From Ruminococcus hominis (GTDB lineage: Bacteria > Bacillota > Clostridia > Lachnospirales > Lachnospiraceae), in contig NZ_JACOPE010000001.1 of NCBI RefSeq assembly GCF_014287355.1, forward strand, positions 558,001 to 622,000: DNA of 64,000 nt, written 5' to 3'. The notes under the pieces were generated by a model. That model was given only the letters and a program-made list of their open reading frames with translations. It was not told the DNA's origin and made no database searches. The position numbers and the translations under genes are program-made. How positions within the stretch are numbered: position 1 is the first letter of the stretch; each line of letters opens with the position of its first letter. Shown here piece by piece: positions 29,163 to 38,223 of the stretch.

Positions 29163-29846
29163 TTATTCGTTATCTTCAGGAATGTTCATTTTAATATCGA
29201 AATCCGGTCTGGTAGATTGAAAATAATGAAGATAATTAGCACCGACACGCATCGTATTTAAGAGATTGAGAATATCAGTTGTCGAAAGAACATCCGCCTC
29301 ATCCTCTTCTTCCAGCCAGTAACGGGCTGCAAGGAAATGCATCTCAATCAGGAGATTTGTGAAATAACGGCGAAGGGTGTCATCAGGCAATCCATCATCA
29401 TCCATCATTTGATTAATATGTTCAGATAGGATGTTTTTCAATTTCTTCATAAAATAAATATCCGAATGTTTTGGGTCAAGCATGACAGCAATTTCCTTTT
29501 TGTTTTTCTTACAGAATTTAAACCAGGCAGTCATAAGCTGCGGTGGAGCATAATCAAAGCTGTCTTCAAATTTTCCTGTGGAACAAGAAGAGGAAGGCTG
29601 TGACTTTGAAGCGGCATTATAAAAGCGATTGACGTCATCTAAAAGAGTGTTTTCAATTTGCTCCATTAAATCATAGATGTCGGAATAATATTGATAAAAA
29701 GTACCACGAGTAATATTTGCCTGAGCACAAAGCTCTTTGACTGTTATTTTATCCCAGCATTTTGATGGGATTAGCTTTAGATATGTATCGATAATGTTCT
29801 GTTTTGTCTGTTCTGATTTTGGCTTTTTGGTAATTATGTCTGCCAT
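29163..29846 (-). CDS. TetR-family regulator
   Basis: 227 residues. The N-terminal helix-turn-helix is ITVKELCAQANITRGTFYQYY (about residues 34-54), followed by an all-helical ligand domain with the Clostridia-type TetR_C end. It lies upstream of the ACP-thiolase set in the same orientation, with 97 bases between, and is the likely local regulator. Its own predicted promoter (minus strand TTGCTA, 17 bases, TATAAT at 29896-29901) overlaps an inverted repeat at 29922-29959, suggesting autoregulation. The ligand is unknown; an acyl-CoA or acyl-ACP product is a guess from context. Confidence 0.88.
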   Translation of the reverse strand: MADIITKKPKSEQTKQNIIDTYLKLIPSKCWDKITVKELCAQANITRGTFYQYYSDIYDLMEQIENTLLDDVNRFYNAASKSQPSSSCSTGKFEDSFDYAPPQLMTAWFKFCKKNKKEIAVMLDPKHSDIYFMKKLKNILSEHINQMMDDDGLPDDTLRRYFTNLLIEMHFLAARYWLEEEDEADVLSTTDILNLLNTMRVGANYLHYFQSTRPDFDIKMNIPEDNE

Positions 29847-29895
29847 AAGCCGCCTCCTTTACAAATTGATTTTTTACAGAAATAAATATGTAAAT

Positions 29896-29990
29896 ATTAT
29901 ATCTCAATCGTATTTTTTTAGCAAGGAATGGGAAAGTACGTGGAAAAGTACATTCCTTGTCTTGACATTTTTAAAGCAAACATTCAGAAT
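29896..29990. promoter_or_regulatory. Divergent tetR/rpiB promoter region with inverted repeat
   Basis: The perfect inverted repeat CAAGGAATG (29922-29930) and CATTCCTTG (29951-29959) has a 20-base centre containing GGAAAGTAC and GAAAAGTAC. Leftward promoter: TTGCTA, 17 bases, TATAAT. Rightward promoter: TTGACA at 29962-29967, 17 bases, CAGAAT at 29985-29990. The repeat lies between the two -35 boxes. Confidence 0.55.
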
Positions 29991-30046
29991 AGTAGAAGTA
30001 TAGGAAATATGTAACTAAAATAAGAGAAAATGAGGAGCTAAAGATT

Positions 30047-30493
30047 ATGAGAATTGGAATTGGTAATGATCATTCTGCGCTGGAGCTGAAAGCAGAGATT
30101 ATTGAGTTCTTAAAAGAGAAAGGTCACGAAGTTGTTGATTATGGAACAAAAACTTCGGAAAGCTGTGATTACCCTGTTTATGGAGAAATCGTTGGAAGAG
30201 CGGTTGTTTCAAAAGAGGTTGATTGTGGTATTTTAATCTGTGGAACAGGACTTGGTATTTCACTGGCAGCAAATAAAGTAAAAGGTGTACGTGCAGCTGT
30301 ATGTAGTGAACCATATACAGCAAAGATGTCACGACTTCACAATGATTGTAATATCCTTGCGTTTGGGGCAAGAGTAGTCGGCGCTGAGCTGGCAAAAATG
30401 ATTGTTGAGACATGGCTGGATACAGATTTCGAAGGTGGAAGACACCAGAGAAGAGTCGATCTGATCATGGATATCGAAGAAAAGAACGAGTAA
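30047..30493 (+). CDS. rpiB: Ribose-5-phosphate isomerase B
   Basis: Interconverts ribose 5-phosphate and ribulose 5-phosphate in the pentose phosphate pathway; some members also act on allose or galactose phosphates. 148 residues with the family start IGIGNDHSALELK, the VDYGTKTSESCDYP region, and the catalytic GILICGTGLGISLAANK segment, whose Cys is the general base. It is monocistronic, bounded by its own promoter and a long terminator hairpin. Confidence 0.93.
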   Translation: MRIGIGNDHSALELKAEIIEFLKEKGHEVVDYGTKTSESCDYPVYGEIVGRAVVSKEVDCGILICGTGLGISLAANKVKGVRAAVCSEPYTAKMSRLHNDCNILAFGARVVGAELAKMIVETWLDTDFEGGRHQRRVDLIMDIEEKNE

Positions 30494-30537
30494 TTTTACG
30501 GCCAGAGTTACGCGGGATTAAAAAACAGAGAAAATTA

Positions 30538-30612
30538 AGAAAGACTTCATGTATGATGATATGCTGCTTGTCAGGCAGACAAAGCAAATATCATATACAT
30601 GAGGTCTTTTGC
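30538..30612. terminator. Bidirectional terminator between rpiB and the HAD phosphatase
   Basis: A long, slightly interrupted stem: AAGAC-TTCATGTAT-GATGATATGCT on the left pairs with AGC-AAATATCATATACATGA-GGTCTT on the right, flanked by A-runs and T-runs on both sides so it can stop both converging genes. Confidence 0.75.
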
Positions 30613-30614
30613 AA

Positions 30615-31409
30615 TTATAAGATGGTATTTAATATATCTTCAAGAACATCTTCTACACAGTCTGTAACATAAGTTGCGTGGTAAGAGACACCGGGAGCAC
30701 AGTTGGACATTGCATAGCTTGTACCGACATACTGAAGCATCTCAATATCGTTGTACTGGTCACCGAAAGCAATACATTCTTCCGGTTTGATATGAAGTAC
30801 ATCCAAAAGCTTAGAAAGGGCAGTGCCTTTATTTGTGCCAGGAGCAATAAAATCAATCCAGATATTACCGGAAGTGACAACCTTTATCTCAGAACCAAAC
30901 ATATCTTGAAGATATTTGAGATATTTATCAATAATATGAGGCCCATCTATCATATTACAGATTGCGATTTTTAAGATAGGTCCGTCTACAGAGCGAATAT
31001 CGTCAACGATTGTTGTCGTATTATGCATTACATTTACAATATGATTTACAAAATCAGGATGTACATCTTCAATAAAGCAAGAATCTTCACGGGAAACAAC
31101 AATATCAAAATGGGCTTCTTTTTTTACTTCGTTCAAGATTCTTGAGCAAAGATCCGGGTCGATTGTGGAGCGGGAAATAACCTCACCGTTATGAATGCAT
31201 ACGGAACCATTCTCTGCGATATAAGAAATATCATCTTTTAAAGCATGAAATACACGGCGTTCATTGTCATATTGACGTCCACTGGCAGCTACAAAGTGGA
31301 TCCCTTTCTGAGTAAGTTGTGAAATCAAATCAATGGCGCGTGGTGTCAATTCCTGTGCTTCATTTTGTAATAATGTGCCGTCTAAATCACTGGCGATTAA
31401 TTTTATCAT
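30615..31409 (-). CDS. Cof-type HAD-IIB sugar phosphatase
   Basis: 264 residues. The HAD nucleophile motif is IASDLDGTLLQ at the N-terminus, motif II lies in FVAASGRQYDNE, the cap is of the IIB type, and the C-terminal acid motif is ECIAFGDQYNDIEMLQ. Likely a cytosolic phosphatase of sugar phosphates or flavin/pyridoxal phosphates; members are promiscuous and the substrate is not assignable. It is monocistronic and converges on rpiB. Confidence 0.88.
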   Translation of the reverse strand: MIKLIASDLDGTLLQNEAQELTPRAIDLISQLTQKGIHFVAASGRQYDNERRVFHALKDDISYIAENGSVCIHNGEVISRSTIDPDLCSRILNEVKKEAHFDIVVSREDSCFIEDVHPDFVNHIVNVMHNTTTIVDDIRSVDGPILKIAICNMIDGPHIIDKYLKYLQDMFGSEIKVVTSGNIWIDFIAPGTNKGTALSKLLDVLHIKPEECIAFGDQYNDIEMLQYVGTSYAMSNCAPGVSYHATYVTDCVEDVLEDILNTIL

Positions 31410-31494
31410 AAATAATTCCTCCGAATTGTAGATTTTTACTTGTGAACAGTAACATTTTACTTCATTTTATATTTTTTGTACACAACATTTTGGG

Positions 31495-31523
31495 TTGTAT
31501 CTCGGAAAGAAAAAGAATATAAT
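31495..31523 (+). promoter_or_regulatory. Predicted glmM promoter
   Basis: TTGTAT, a 17-base spacer and a perfect TATAAT at 31518-31523. The implied transcript start near 31530 lies after an upstream ATG (31529), which helps decide the glmM start at 31580. Confidence 0.5.
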
Positions 31524-31579
31524 AAAACATGAACTTGAAAGAGAACCTTAAGAGAAAGATTATAAATGGGGTATTAATT

Positions 31580-32923
31580 ATGGGAAAATATTTCGGAACA
31601 GATGGATTTCGTGGAGAAGCAAACGTTGTATTAACAGTAGAGCATGCATTTAAGGTAGGACGCTTCCTGGGATGGTATTTTGGACAGGAGCATCAGGCTC
31701 GTATTGTTATTGGTAAGGATACAAGAAGAAGTAGTTATATGTTTGAATATGCACTGGCAGCAGGACTGACTGCGTCAGGTGCAGATGCTTATCTGCTTCA
31801 CGTAACAACAACACCAAGTGTTTCTTATGTAGTAAGAACAGAAGATTTTGACTGTGGTATTATGATTTCAGCAAGTCATAATCCATATTACGATAACGGA
31901 ATCAAAGTAATCAATGGTCAGGGACATAAGCTGGAAGCAGAAGTAGAAGCGAAGATAGAGGCTTATATTGATGGAGAAAGCGGTGAAGTTCCACTTGCAA
32001 CAAAAGAGAATATTGGACGTACTGTAGATTATGCAGCAGGAAGAAATCGTTACGTAGGACACTTGATTTCAATTGCAACACGTTCATTCAAAGATAAAAA
32101 AGTTGGATTAGACTGTGCAAACGGAAGTTCATCTGCGATTGCAAAGAGCGTATTTGATGCATTGGGCGCTAAGACATATGTTATCAGTAACGAGCCGAAT
32201 GGTGTGAATATCAATACAAACTGTGGATCTACACACATCGAACAGATGCAGGCATTTGTAAAAGAAAAACAGCTGGATGTAGGATTTGCTTATGATGGAG
32301 ATGCAGACCGTTGTATCGCAGTAGATGATAAGGGTAATGTTGTAGATGGAGATTTAATTCTCTATATATGTGGAAAATATTTGAAAGAACAGGGAAAACT
32401 GGTTGGAGATACAATTGTTACAACAGTTATGTCTAATTTGGGTCTGTACAAAGCTTGCGATAAGATTGGTATGAAATATGAGCAGACAGCAGTTGGAGAT
32501 AAATATGTATATGAAAATATGCTTCAGAACGGATTTATCCTTGGAGGAGAGCAGTCAGGACATATTATCTTCAGCAAACATGCGAGAACAGGTGATGGTA
32601 TATTGACATCTCTTATGATTATGGAAGTAATTATGGAGAAAAAACAGAAATTATCTCAGCTTTGTGAGGAAGTAAAGATTTATCCACAGTTATTACAGAA
32701 TGTACGTGTGGTAGATAAGAAGACAGCAACAGAAAATCCAAAGGTACAGGCAGCTGTTGAGAAAGTAGCAGAGGAACTTGGAAGCGACGGAAGAATTTTG
32801 GTTCGTGAGAGTGGAACAGAGCCAGTGATCCGTGTTATGGTTGAAGCTGCAACAGATGAGATTTGCCAGAAATATGTAGCACAGGTTGTTGATGTGATCA
32901 AAGCAGAGGGACTGGAAGCATAA
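31580..32923 (+). CDS. glmM: Phosphoglucosamine mutase
   Basis: Converts glucosamine 6-phosphate to glucosamine 1-phosphate on the way to UDP-GlcNAc and peptidoglycan. From ATG 31580 the protein has 447 residues, the standard GlmM length, starting MGKYFGTDGFRGEAN. The phosphoserine loop GIMISASHNP puts the catalytic Ser at about 99, the metal loop is DGDADRC, the sugar loop is GGEQSGH, and the phosphate loop is RESGTEPVIRVM. An in-frame ATG at 31529 would add 17 residues but lies at the predicted transcript start. Monocistronic with a strong terminator. Confidence 0.94.
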   Translation: MGKYFGTDGFRGEANVVLTVEHAFKVGRFLGWYFGQEHQARIVIGKDTRRSSYMFEYALAAGLTASGADAYLLHVTTTPSVSYVVRTEDFDCGIMISASHNPYYDNGIKVINGQGHKLEAEVEAKIEAYIDGESGEVPLATKENIGRTVDYAAGRNRYVGHLISIATRSFKDKKVGLDCANGSSSAIAKSVFDALGAKTYVISNEPNGVNINTNCGSTHIEQMQAFVKEKQLDVGFAYDGDADRCIAVDDKGNVVDGDLILYICGKYLKEQGKLVGDTIVTTVMSNLGLYKACDKIGMKYEQTAVGDKYVYENMLQNGFILGGEQSGHIIFSKHARTGDGILTSLMIMEVIMEKKQKLSQLCEEVKIYPQLLQNVRVVDKKTATENPKVQAAVEKVAEELGSDGRILVRESGTEPVIRVMVEAATDEICQKYVAQVVDVIKAEGLEA

Positions 32924-32955
32924 AAACATATTGAGAATGGCTATTTTTAAGTACA

Positions 32956-33003
32956 AAAAGGATGATGTTCAATCTTGTATCAGATTGAACATCATCCTTT
33001 TAT
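32956..33003. terminator. Bidirectional terminator between glmM and the amidase
   Basis: A perfect 19-base-pair stem (32957-32975 with 32982-33000), six-base loop TGTATC, flanked by A-run and T-run so it serves both converging genes. Confidence 0.92.
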
Positions 33004-33061
33004 TGTTAGTGAACAGTTGATAATCAGAACAAATACGACAAGCTTAATCGATTTGGTTCTT

Positions 33062-33829
33062 TTATACAGTCACAATCCAGGTTTGATAACCTGCCCGGCG
33101 AAGTCTCTGTTCCATTGCGACAGCCTGATCCAGAGTTTCAAAATCGCCGACACGTATCCGGTAGAAACCATCTTTTTCTTCAATTTCTGCAGGAAAGTCC
33201 ATTTCCAATAACTCGTTTAACATGCGTTCTGCATATGCCGGATTTCGATAAGATGCAACCTGTACATGAAATCTTTTTGGTTTGGCAGAGGCATTGAGCT
33301 GATTGAGTGTATCTAAGATACCAGATGCGATTGCCTGTGCAATGTCAGAGAAATTTTCATCAAATAATTGATTGTCAGTTTTTGAATTGATGAATCCAAC
33401 TTCTACAAGCACCGCCGGCATTTTTGTGCGTTTCAGTACGACCAGATTTGGACGTGCCTTGACTCCGAGATTAACAAATCCCACCATTTCTAATTGCTCA
33501 TTGATATTTTCAGCCATTTGTAATTTGATTCCAGAGAGACTGTAGACAAGAGACTCGACGCCGGATACGACATTGTCGGTAGGAAAAGAATTGCGATGGA
33601 TAGAGATGAAAAAATCTACTCCTGCATTGTTGGCTTTCATCGCTTTCTCATATGGCGTTTCGTAAATATCGGTTGTTCTGGTATATTCTACATCGATGCC
33701 GTCATTTTGAAGAATTTCTCCGATTGCAAGAACGAGCTGCAGGGTATCGTCTTTTTCCTGACGGCCGTTATATACAGCACCAGGGTCACGACCGCCATGA
33801 CCGGCATCCAACATAATTGAATAAGGCAT
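33062..33829 (-). CDS. N-acetylmuramoyl-L-alanine amidase with SPOR domain (CwlC-like)
   Basis: Cleaves the bond between MurNAc and the stem peptide. Amidase_3 domain at about 1-175 with zinc-binding MLDAGHGGRDPGA, the ISIHRNSF motif and the glutamate of VLVEVGFINS; a SPOR domain follows at about 185-255 (FHVQVASYRNPAYAERML). There is no signal peptide. The 255-residue length, order of domains and lack of a signal match Bacillus CwlC, a late mother-cell enzyme that helps release the spore, so this is indirect evidence of a spore former. Confidence 0.88.
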   Translation of the reverse strand: MPYSIMLDAGHGGRDPGAVYNGRQEKDDTLQLVLAIGEILQNDGIDVEYTRTTDIYETPYEKAMKANNAGVDFFISIHRNSFPTDNVVSGVESLVYSLSGIKLQMAENINEQLEMVGFVNLGVKARPNLVVLKRTKMPAVLVEVGFINSKTDNQLFDENFSDIAQAIASGILDTLNQLNASAKPKRFHVQVASYRNPAYAERMLNELLEMDFPAEIEEKDGFYRIRVGDFETLDQAVAMEQRLRRAGYQTWIVTV

Positions 33830-33933
33830 AAAGATACCTCATGTGGGAAGTTTCTATTTATAGTATGCAGGGCATAGAAAAAGGTTCGCAATCAAATCAC
33901 GAACCTTCTTAATTATATGGAATATATTTTATT

Positions 33934-35274
33934 CTAATTAGATTCTGTATTAGTATCATCTACTGAATCAGATGTCTCGTTCTCTTCTGTGGAAATATCA
34001 TGAACAATCTCCGGCAAGTAGACATGTACCAACTCTACTCGGTTTTTGTCCAGTTTCTCTACTACCATACGAATACCGTCTTCGGTAGTGAACTCATCGC
34101 CGACTTCCGGTAATCGATCCAGATGCTCAATCATAAATCCACCGAGGGAATCAAAGTCTTCGGATTCCAATTCCTGATGTCTGACATCCAGTTTCAGACG
34201 ATCGTTCAAATCAACGAGACTGACAGAACCTTCAATGATATACTCTAAATCGTTTATCTTACGAATGAAATCTTCTTCGTTCTCATCGTATTCGTCATGA
34301 ATCTCGCCGACAATCTCTTCCAAAATATCTTCCAGTGTGATAATACCTGCAGTTTCGCCATATTCGTCTAAAACAATCGCAATATTAATGGATGCATCAC
34401 GCATCTCAACGAGTAATTCAGAAATATTCTTATATTCATAAGTGAAATAAGCTTCTCTCAAAATATCGCGGACTTTGAAATGTTCTCTGTCGTCAAAGAG
34501 CAACAAATCCTTCATGTTAATCGTACCGATTACATTGTCTGTTGTATCTTCATAAACAGGAAGGCGGGTAAACTTATCCTCTTTATAAATGTCAATTAAT
34601 TCAGTGTATGTATTGTTCACATCGGCAAATGTTACATGAACACGAGGAACCATAACATCTTTTGCTTTTGCATCACCTAAGTCGAACACATTATATATCA
34701 TTTCCTTCTCTTCAGATTCAATGACACCATCTTCGTGGCTGACATCTACGATTGTACGAAGTTCGTCTTCTGTCATTGCCTTATTGGCTTCATCCGGATT
34801 GATTCGTAATAATACAAGAATACCGCGTGAAAATAAATTCACAATAAAAATGAACGGTGTCAAGATCGTCATTAAAAAGTGAATGACCCTGATATAAGAG
34901 AGAGAAAACTTAACAGCACGAAGTGTTGCCATACTCTTAGGAGTAATCTCTCCAAATACAAGAATCAATACTGTCAGTACAGCTGTGACAATACTGACCA
35001 TGTATCCACCGAAACTGTAAGCTAATGTAGTAGCCAGAGAAGAGGCAGAAATATTAACAATATTGTTGCCAATCAAGATTGCACTGAGCATCTTTGTCTT
35101 CTGGTTTTCAATAACATCCAGAACCAATGCTGCCCGCTTATCTCCGTCATCTGCCATAGAGCGCATAGTAATCTTGCTGACAGTTGTTAATGCCGTCTCA
35201 GCAGAGGAGAAAAATCCTGATAAAAATAATAAAATAATAAGTACTATAAATTGTATCGCGTCACTCGAGTCCAA
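33934..35274 (-). CDS. CNNM/CorC-HlyC family membrane protein
   Basis: About 446 residues. An N-terminal DUF21/CNNM domain has some four hydrophobic segments (about 5-180) with the FSSAETALTTVSK motif, followed by a pair of CBS domains (about 205-325) and a CorC_HlyC C-terminal domain (about 345-425), then an acidic tail. Members are linked to magnesium and cobalt transport or export; the older 'hemolysin' label is not supported. The start is uncertain: I use TTG 35274, which gives a DSSDAIQ N-terminus and leaves AAAGGAG 12 bases upstream. A TTG at 35286 has no room for a ribosome site. Confidence 0.85.
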   Translation of the reverse strand: MDSSDAIQFIVLIILLFLSGFFSSAETALTTVSKITMRSMADDGDKRAALVLDVIENQKTKMLSAILIGNNIVNISASSLATTLAYSFGGYMVSIVTAVLTVLILVFGEITPKSMATLRAVKFSLSYIRVIHFLMTILTPFIFIVNLFSRGILVLLRINPDEANKAMTEDELRTIVDVSHEDGVIESEEKEMIYNVFDLGDAKAKDVMVPRVHVTFADVNNTYTELIDIYKEDKFTRLPVYEDTTDNVIGTINMKDLLLFDDREHFKVRDILREAYFTYEYKNISELLVEMRDASINIAIVLDEYGETAGIITLEDILEEIVGEIHDEYDENEEDFIRKINDLEYIIEGSVSLVDLNDRLKLDVRHQELESEDFDSLGGFMIEHLDRLPEVGDEFTTEDGIRMVVEKLDKNRVELVHVYLPEIVHDISTEENETSDSVDDTNTESN

Positions 35275-35456
35275 TGTTTTAATCAACTCCTTTGAAATCT
35301 ATTTTTAAATACGAGTACACGAATCTAATATACATCATTTCTATGAGTTTTGCAACACCTGTAGGCTTTGTATAGTTGAATTTCAGCACAAAGTATTGTA
35401 TTATGTAAACTGTTTAGAGCTCCTCATAGAGCGAAAAATGAGAGGAAGATAATTAG

Positions 35457-36362
35457 ATGAATATATATGAAGAATTATGTAAGATTGTTTCTGAAGATCA
35501 GATTTTAAAAGACGAGCCGATGGATAAGCACACAACATTTCGAGCCGGCGGCAAGGCGGATTATTTAGTGATGCCTTCAAATGAAGAACAGGTACGGGAT
35601 TTGGTGTTGTTATTGAAAAAGGAAAATGTTCCTTATTATGTGATGGGCAATGGAAGTAACCTGCTTGTCAGAGATAAGGGATTTAAAGGTGTGATCATTC
35701 AAATCGCACGCAAGATGAATCAGATCCGCGTAGAAGGTGAGACGATTTATGCACAGGCAGGAGCTTTACTTTCAAAAATTGCAGCACAGGCATTGGGAGA
35801 AGGACTGACTGGTTTTGAATTTGCATCAGGTATTCCGGGAACCTTAGGTGGTGCAGTGATGATGAATGCGGGTGCATATGGTGGAGAGATGAAGCAGGTT
35901 ATTGTGAACGCATGTGTGTTAACTTCAGCAGGTGAGATTGCTGTAATTCCGGCAGATTTGATGGAACTGGGATATCGTACCAGTGTATTTGCAAAGAATC
36001 AGGATATTATATTGAGTGCTCAGCTGAAACTGGAATATGGGAATGAAGCTGTTATCCGTGAGTATATGGATGAACTAAAAGAACGGAGAGTGAGCAAACA
36101 GCCGTTAGAATATCCAAGTGCAGGTAGCACATTTAAAAGACCGGAAGGATACTTCGCAGGAAAATTAATTCAAGATGCAGGACTTAGAGGTTTTCAGGTC
36201 GGTGGAGCCCAGGTGTCAGAAAAGCATTGTGGATTTGTAATCAATAAAGATCATGCAACAGCGACAGATATCTTGTCATTGATGGAGCAGGTGTCTGATA
36301 AAGTAGAGGCAAAATTTGGCGTACGATTGGAACCGGAAGTAAAGATTATTGGTGAAAAATAA
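35457..36362 (+). CDS. murB: UDP-N-acetylenolpyruvoylglucosamine reductase
   Basis: FAD enzyme that reduces UDP-GlcNAc-enolpyruvate to UDP-MurNAc with NADPH, the second committed step of peptidoglycan synthesis. The 301 residues include the FAD-binding stretch VMGNGSNLLVRDKGFKG, GIPGTLGGAVMMNAGAYGGE, and the type II active-site serine in YPSAGSTFKRP. It is the first gene of a chain murB, rapZ, whiA, HPr-like. Confidence 0.96.
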   Translation: MNIYEELCKIVSEDQILKDEPMDKHTTFRAGGKADYLVMPSNEEQVRDLVLLLKKENVPYYVMGNGSNLLVRDKGFKGVIIQIARKMNQIRVEGETIYAQAGALLSKIAAQALGEGLTGFEFASGIPGTLGGAVMMNAGAYGGEMKQVIVNACVLTSAGEIAVIPADLMELGYRTSVFAKNQDIILSAQLKLEYGNEAVIREYMDELKERRVSKQPLEYPSAGSTFKRPEGYFAGKLIQDAGLRGFQVGGAQVSEKHCGFVINKDHATATDILSLMEQVSDKVEAKFGVRLEPEVKIIGEK

Positions 36363-36375
36363 AAGAGGTATGAAG

Positions 36376-37254
36376 ATGAAATTAGTAATTGTGACGGGTA
36401 TGTCAGGAGCAGGAAAATCAATTGCATTGAAGATTCTGGAAGATTTGGGCTATTTTTGCGTCGATAATCTTCCGATACAGCTGATGCCAAAATTTGCAGA
36501 GATTTTGACAACTCCAAATTCAGAATTGAAGCAGGTAGCACTTGGGATTGATGTGCGAAGCGGACAGGCTTTGGATGGATTAGAAGAACAGCTGAATGCG
36601 ATGGATAAGGCCGGGATTGATTACGAGATACTGTTTTTGGATGCACAGGACGATGTCCTTGTGAAGCGTTATAAAGAGACAAGAAGACAGCATCCGCTTG
36701 GAGGAGCCGGTCATATAGATGTCGGGATTGCAAAAGAACGTGAGAAGATTTCGTTCTTAAAGATGCGTGCAACCTATATATTAGATACAAGTAAGATGCT
36801 TACAAGAGAGTTGAAAAAAGAGCTGGAGCAGATTTTTGTAGATGGCAAAAATTTTAAAAATCTATATATTACGGTAATGTCATTCGGATTCAAATATGGA
36901 ATCCCACAGGATGCGGATTTGGTTTTTGATGTACGTTTTTTACCGAATCCATATTATATCAGTGGATTGAAAGAAAAAACAGGAAATGACAGAGAAGTGC
37001 AGGAATATGTGATGAACAGTCCGCGGGCAGAAGAATTTTTAAAAAAGTTTACGGATTTGATTCAATTTTTGCTGCCAAATTATATATTAGAAGGAAAAAA
37101 CCAGTTGGTCATTGCAATTGGATGTACAGGAGGAAAGCATCGTTCTGTTACTGTGGCAAATGCATTGTATCAGGTTGTGAAGCAGGATGAAAATTATGGT
37201 GTTCGTATTGAACACCGAGATATTGAGAAAGATGCTATTACAAAGGCAAAATAG
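36376..37254 (+). CDS. rapZ: RapZ/YvcJ-family nucleotide-binding protein
   Basis: 292 residues. Walker A VTGMSGAGKS lies at residues 6-15, and the C-terminal RNA-binding or sensor domain includes SFGFKYGIPQDADLVFDVRF and IAIGCTGGKHRSV. In enterobacteria RapZ controls the small RNA system for glmS; in Bacillus YvcJ affects competence. The start at ATG 36376 is preferred over ATG 36370 because AGAGGT would abut the latter. It sits 9 bases before whiA, as in the Bacillus yvcJKL-crh locus, but without yvcK between. Confidence 0.93.
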   Translation: MKLVIVTGMSGAGKSIALKILEDLGYFCVDNLPIQLMPKFAEILTTPNSELKQVALGIDVRSGQALDGLEEQLNAMDKAGIDYEILFLDAQDDVLVKRYKETRRQHPLGGAGHIDVGIAKEREKISFLKMRATYILDTSKMLTRELKKELEQIFVDGKNFKNLYITVMSFGFKYGIPQDADLVFDVRFLPNPYYISGLKEKTGNDREVQEYVMNSPRAEEFLKKFTDLIQFLLPNYILEGKNQLVIAIGCTGGKHRSVTVANALYQVVKQDENYGVRIEHRDIEKDAITKAK

Positions 37255-37263
37255 AGGTATAAC

Positions 37264-38223
37264 ATGTCATTTTCGGGAAATGTAAAAGAAGAACTGTCAG
37301 AACACTGGAGCAGTGCAAGACACTGTCAGATTGCAGAACTGGCAGCAATTCTTGGACTATGTGGCTCGATCATTATTAATAGTAGAAATGAATATCGGGT
37401 AAAAGTACACACAGAAAACAAAGCGGTTGCAAGAAAAGTCTTTACATTGATTAAAAAAACATTTAATATAGAGTCTGATATATCAATAAGGAGAAACATT
37501 CAAAAGCAAAGCGTATCGTATTCGGTTGTTGTAAAACAGCACCAGGATGCACTTCGAGTATTACAGGCGGTTAAGTTGATAGATGAACATTTGGATGGAT
37601 TTGAAGAGGTCCGGATTGTGAATCCTATCGTGGTACAACAGACCTGCTGTAAGAGAGCATTTATTCGGGGAGCATTCTTGGCAGCGGGTTCCATGAGTGA
37701 TCCTAAGAAAGCATATCATTTTGAAATTGTGTGTGCTGCAGAACCAATGGCAGAACAGATACGGGAATTAATGAGCAGCTTTTCAATGGATGCAAAGATC
37801 GTCCAGAGAAAGAAATCATATGTCGTATATCTCAAAGAAGGCTCACAAATCGTTGATATATTGAATATTATGGAAGCGCACGTTTCGTTGATGGAACTTG
37901 AGAATGTACGAATTTTGAAAGAAATGCGCAATACAGTAAACCGAAAGGTGAACTGCGAGACGGCAAATTTGAATAAAACCGTATCAGCAGCGGTTAAGCA
38001 GTTGGAGGATATTACATATCTAAGAGATACGATTGGATTAGAAAAGCTGTCAGAGGGATTAGAGGAAGTGGCATTAGCCAGACTTTCGCACCCAGATGCA
38101 TCATTAAAAGAATTAGGAGCTCTTTTGTCGCCGCCGGTTGGAAAGTCAGGAGTGAATCACAGACTTAGAAAACTGGGAGATTTGGCAGAAAAGGTTAGAA
38201 AAGAGCAAGGAGGAGTATTATGA
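37264..38223 (+). CDS. whiA: Sporulation/cell-division regulator WhiA
   Basis: 319 residues: an N-terminal LAGLIDADG-homing-endonuclease-like domain (about 1-200) with no catalytic acids, and a C-terminal helix-turn-helix (LRDTIGLEKLSEGLEEVALAR to KSGVNHRLRKLG). WhiA governs sporulation septation in Streptomyces and affects division and metabolism in Bacillus, possibly by direct DNA binding. It overlaps the next gene by 4 bases (ATGA), coupling it to the HPr-like protein. Confidence 0.95.
   Translation: MSFSGNVKEELSEHWSSARHCQIAELAAILGLCGSIIINSRNEYRVKVHTENKAVARKVFTLIKKTFNIESDISIRRNIQKQSVSYSVVVKQHQDALRVLQAVKLIDEHLDGFEEVRIVNPIVVQQTCCKRAFIRGAFLAAGSMSDPKKAYHFEIVCAAEPMAEQIRELMSSFSMDAKIVQRKKSYVVYLKEGSQIVDILNIMEAHVSLMELENVRILKEMRNTVNRKVNCETANLNKTVSAAVKQLEDITYLRDTIGLEKLSEGLEEVALARLSHPDASLKELGALLSPPVGKSGVNHRLRKLGDLAEKVRKEQGGVL

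Noticed and set aside
33934..35274. Haemolysin annotation for the CBS-domain membrane protein
   Set aside because: The name comes from an early member (TlyC/HlyC). The CNNM and CorC_HlyC domains point to ion transport; no evidence of lytic activity.
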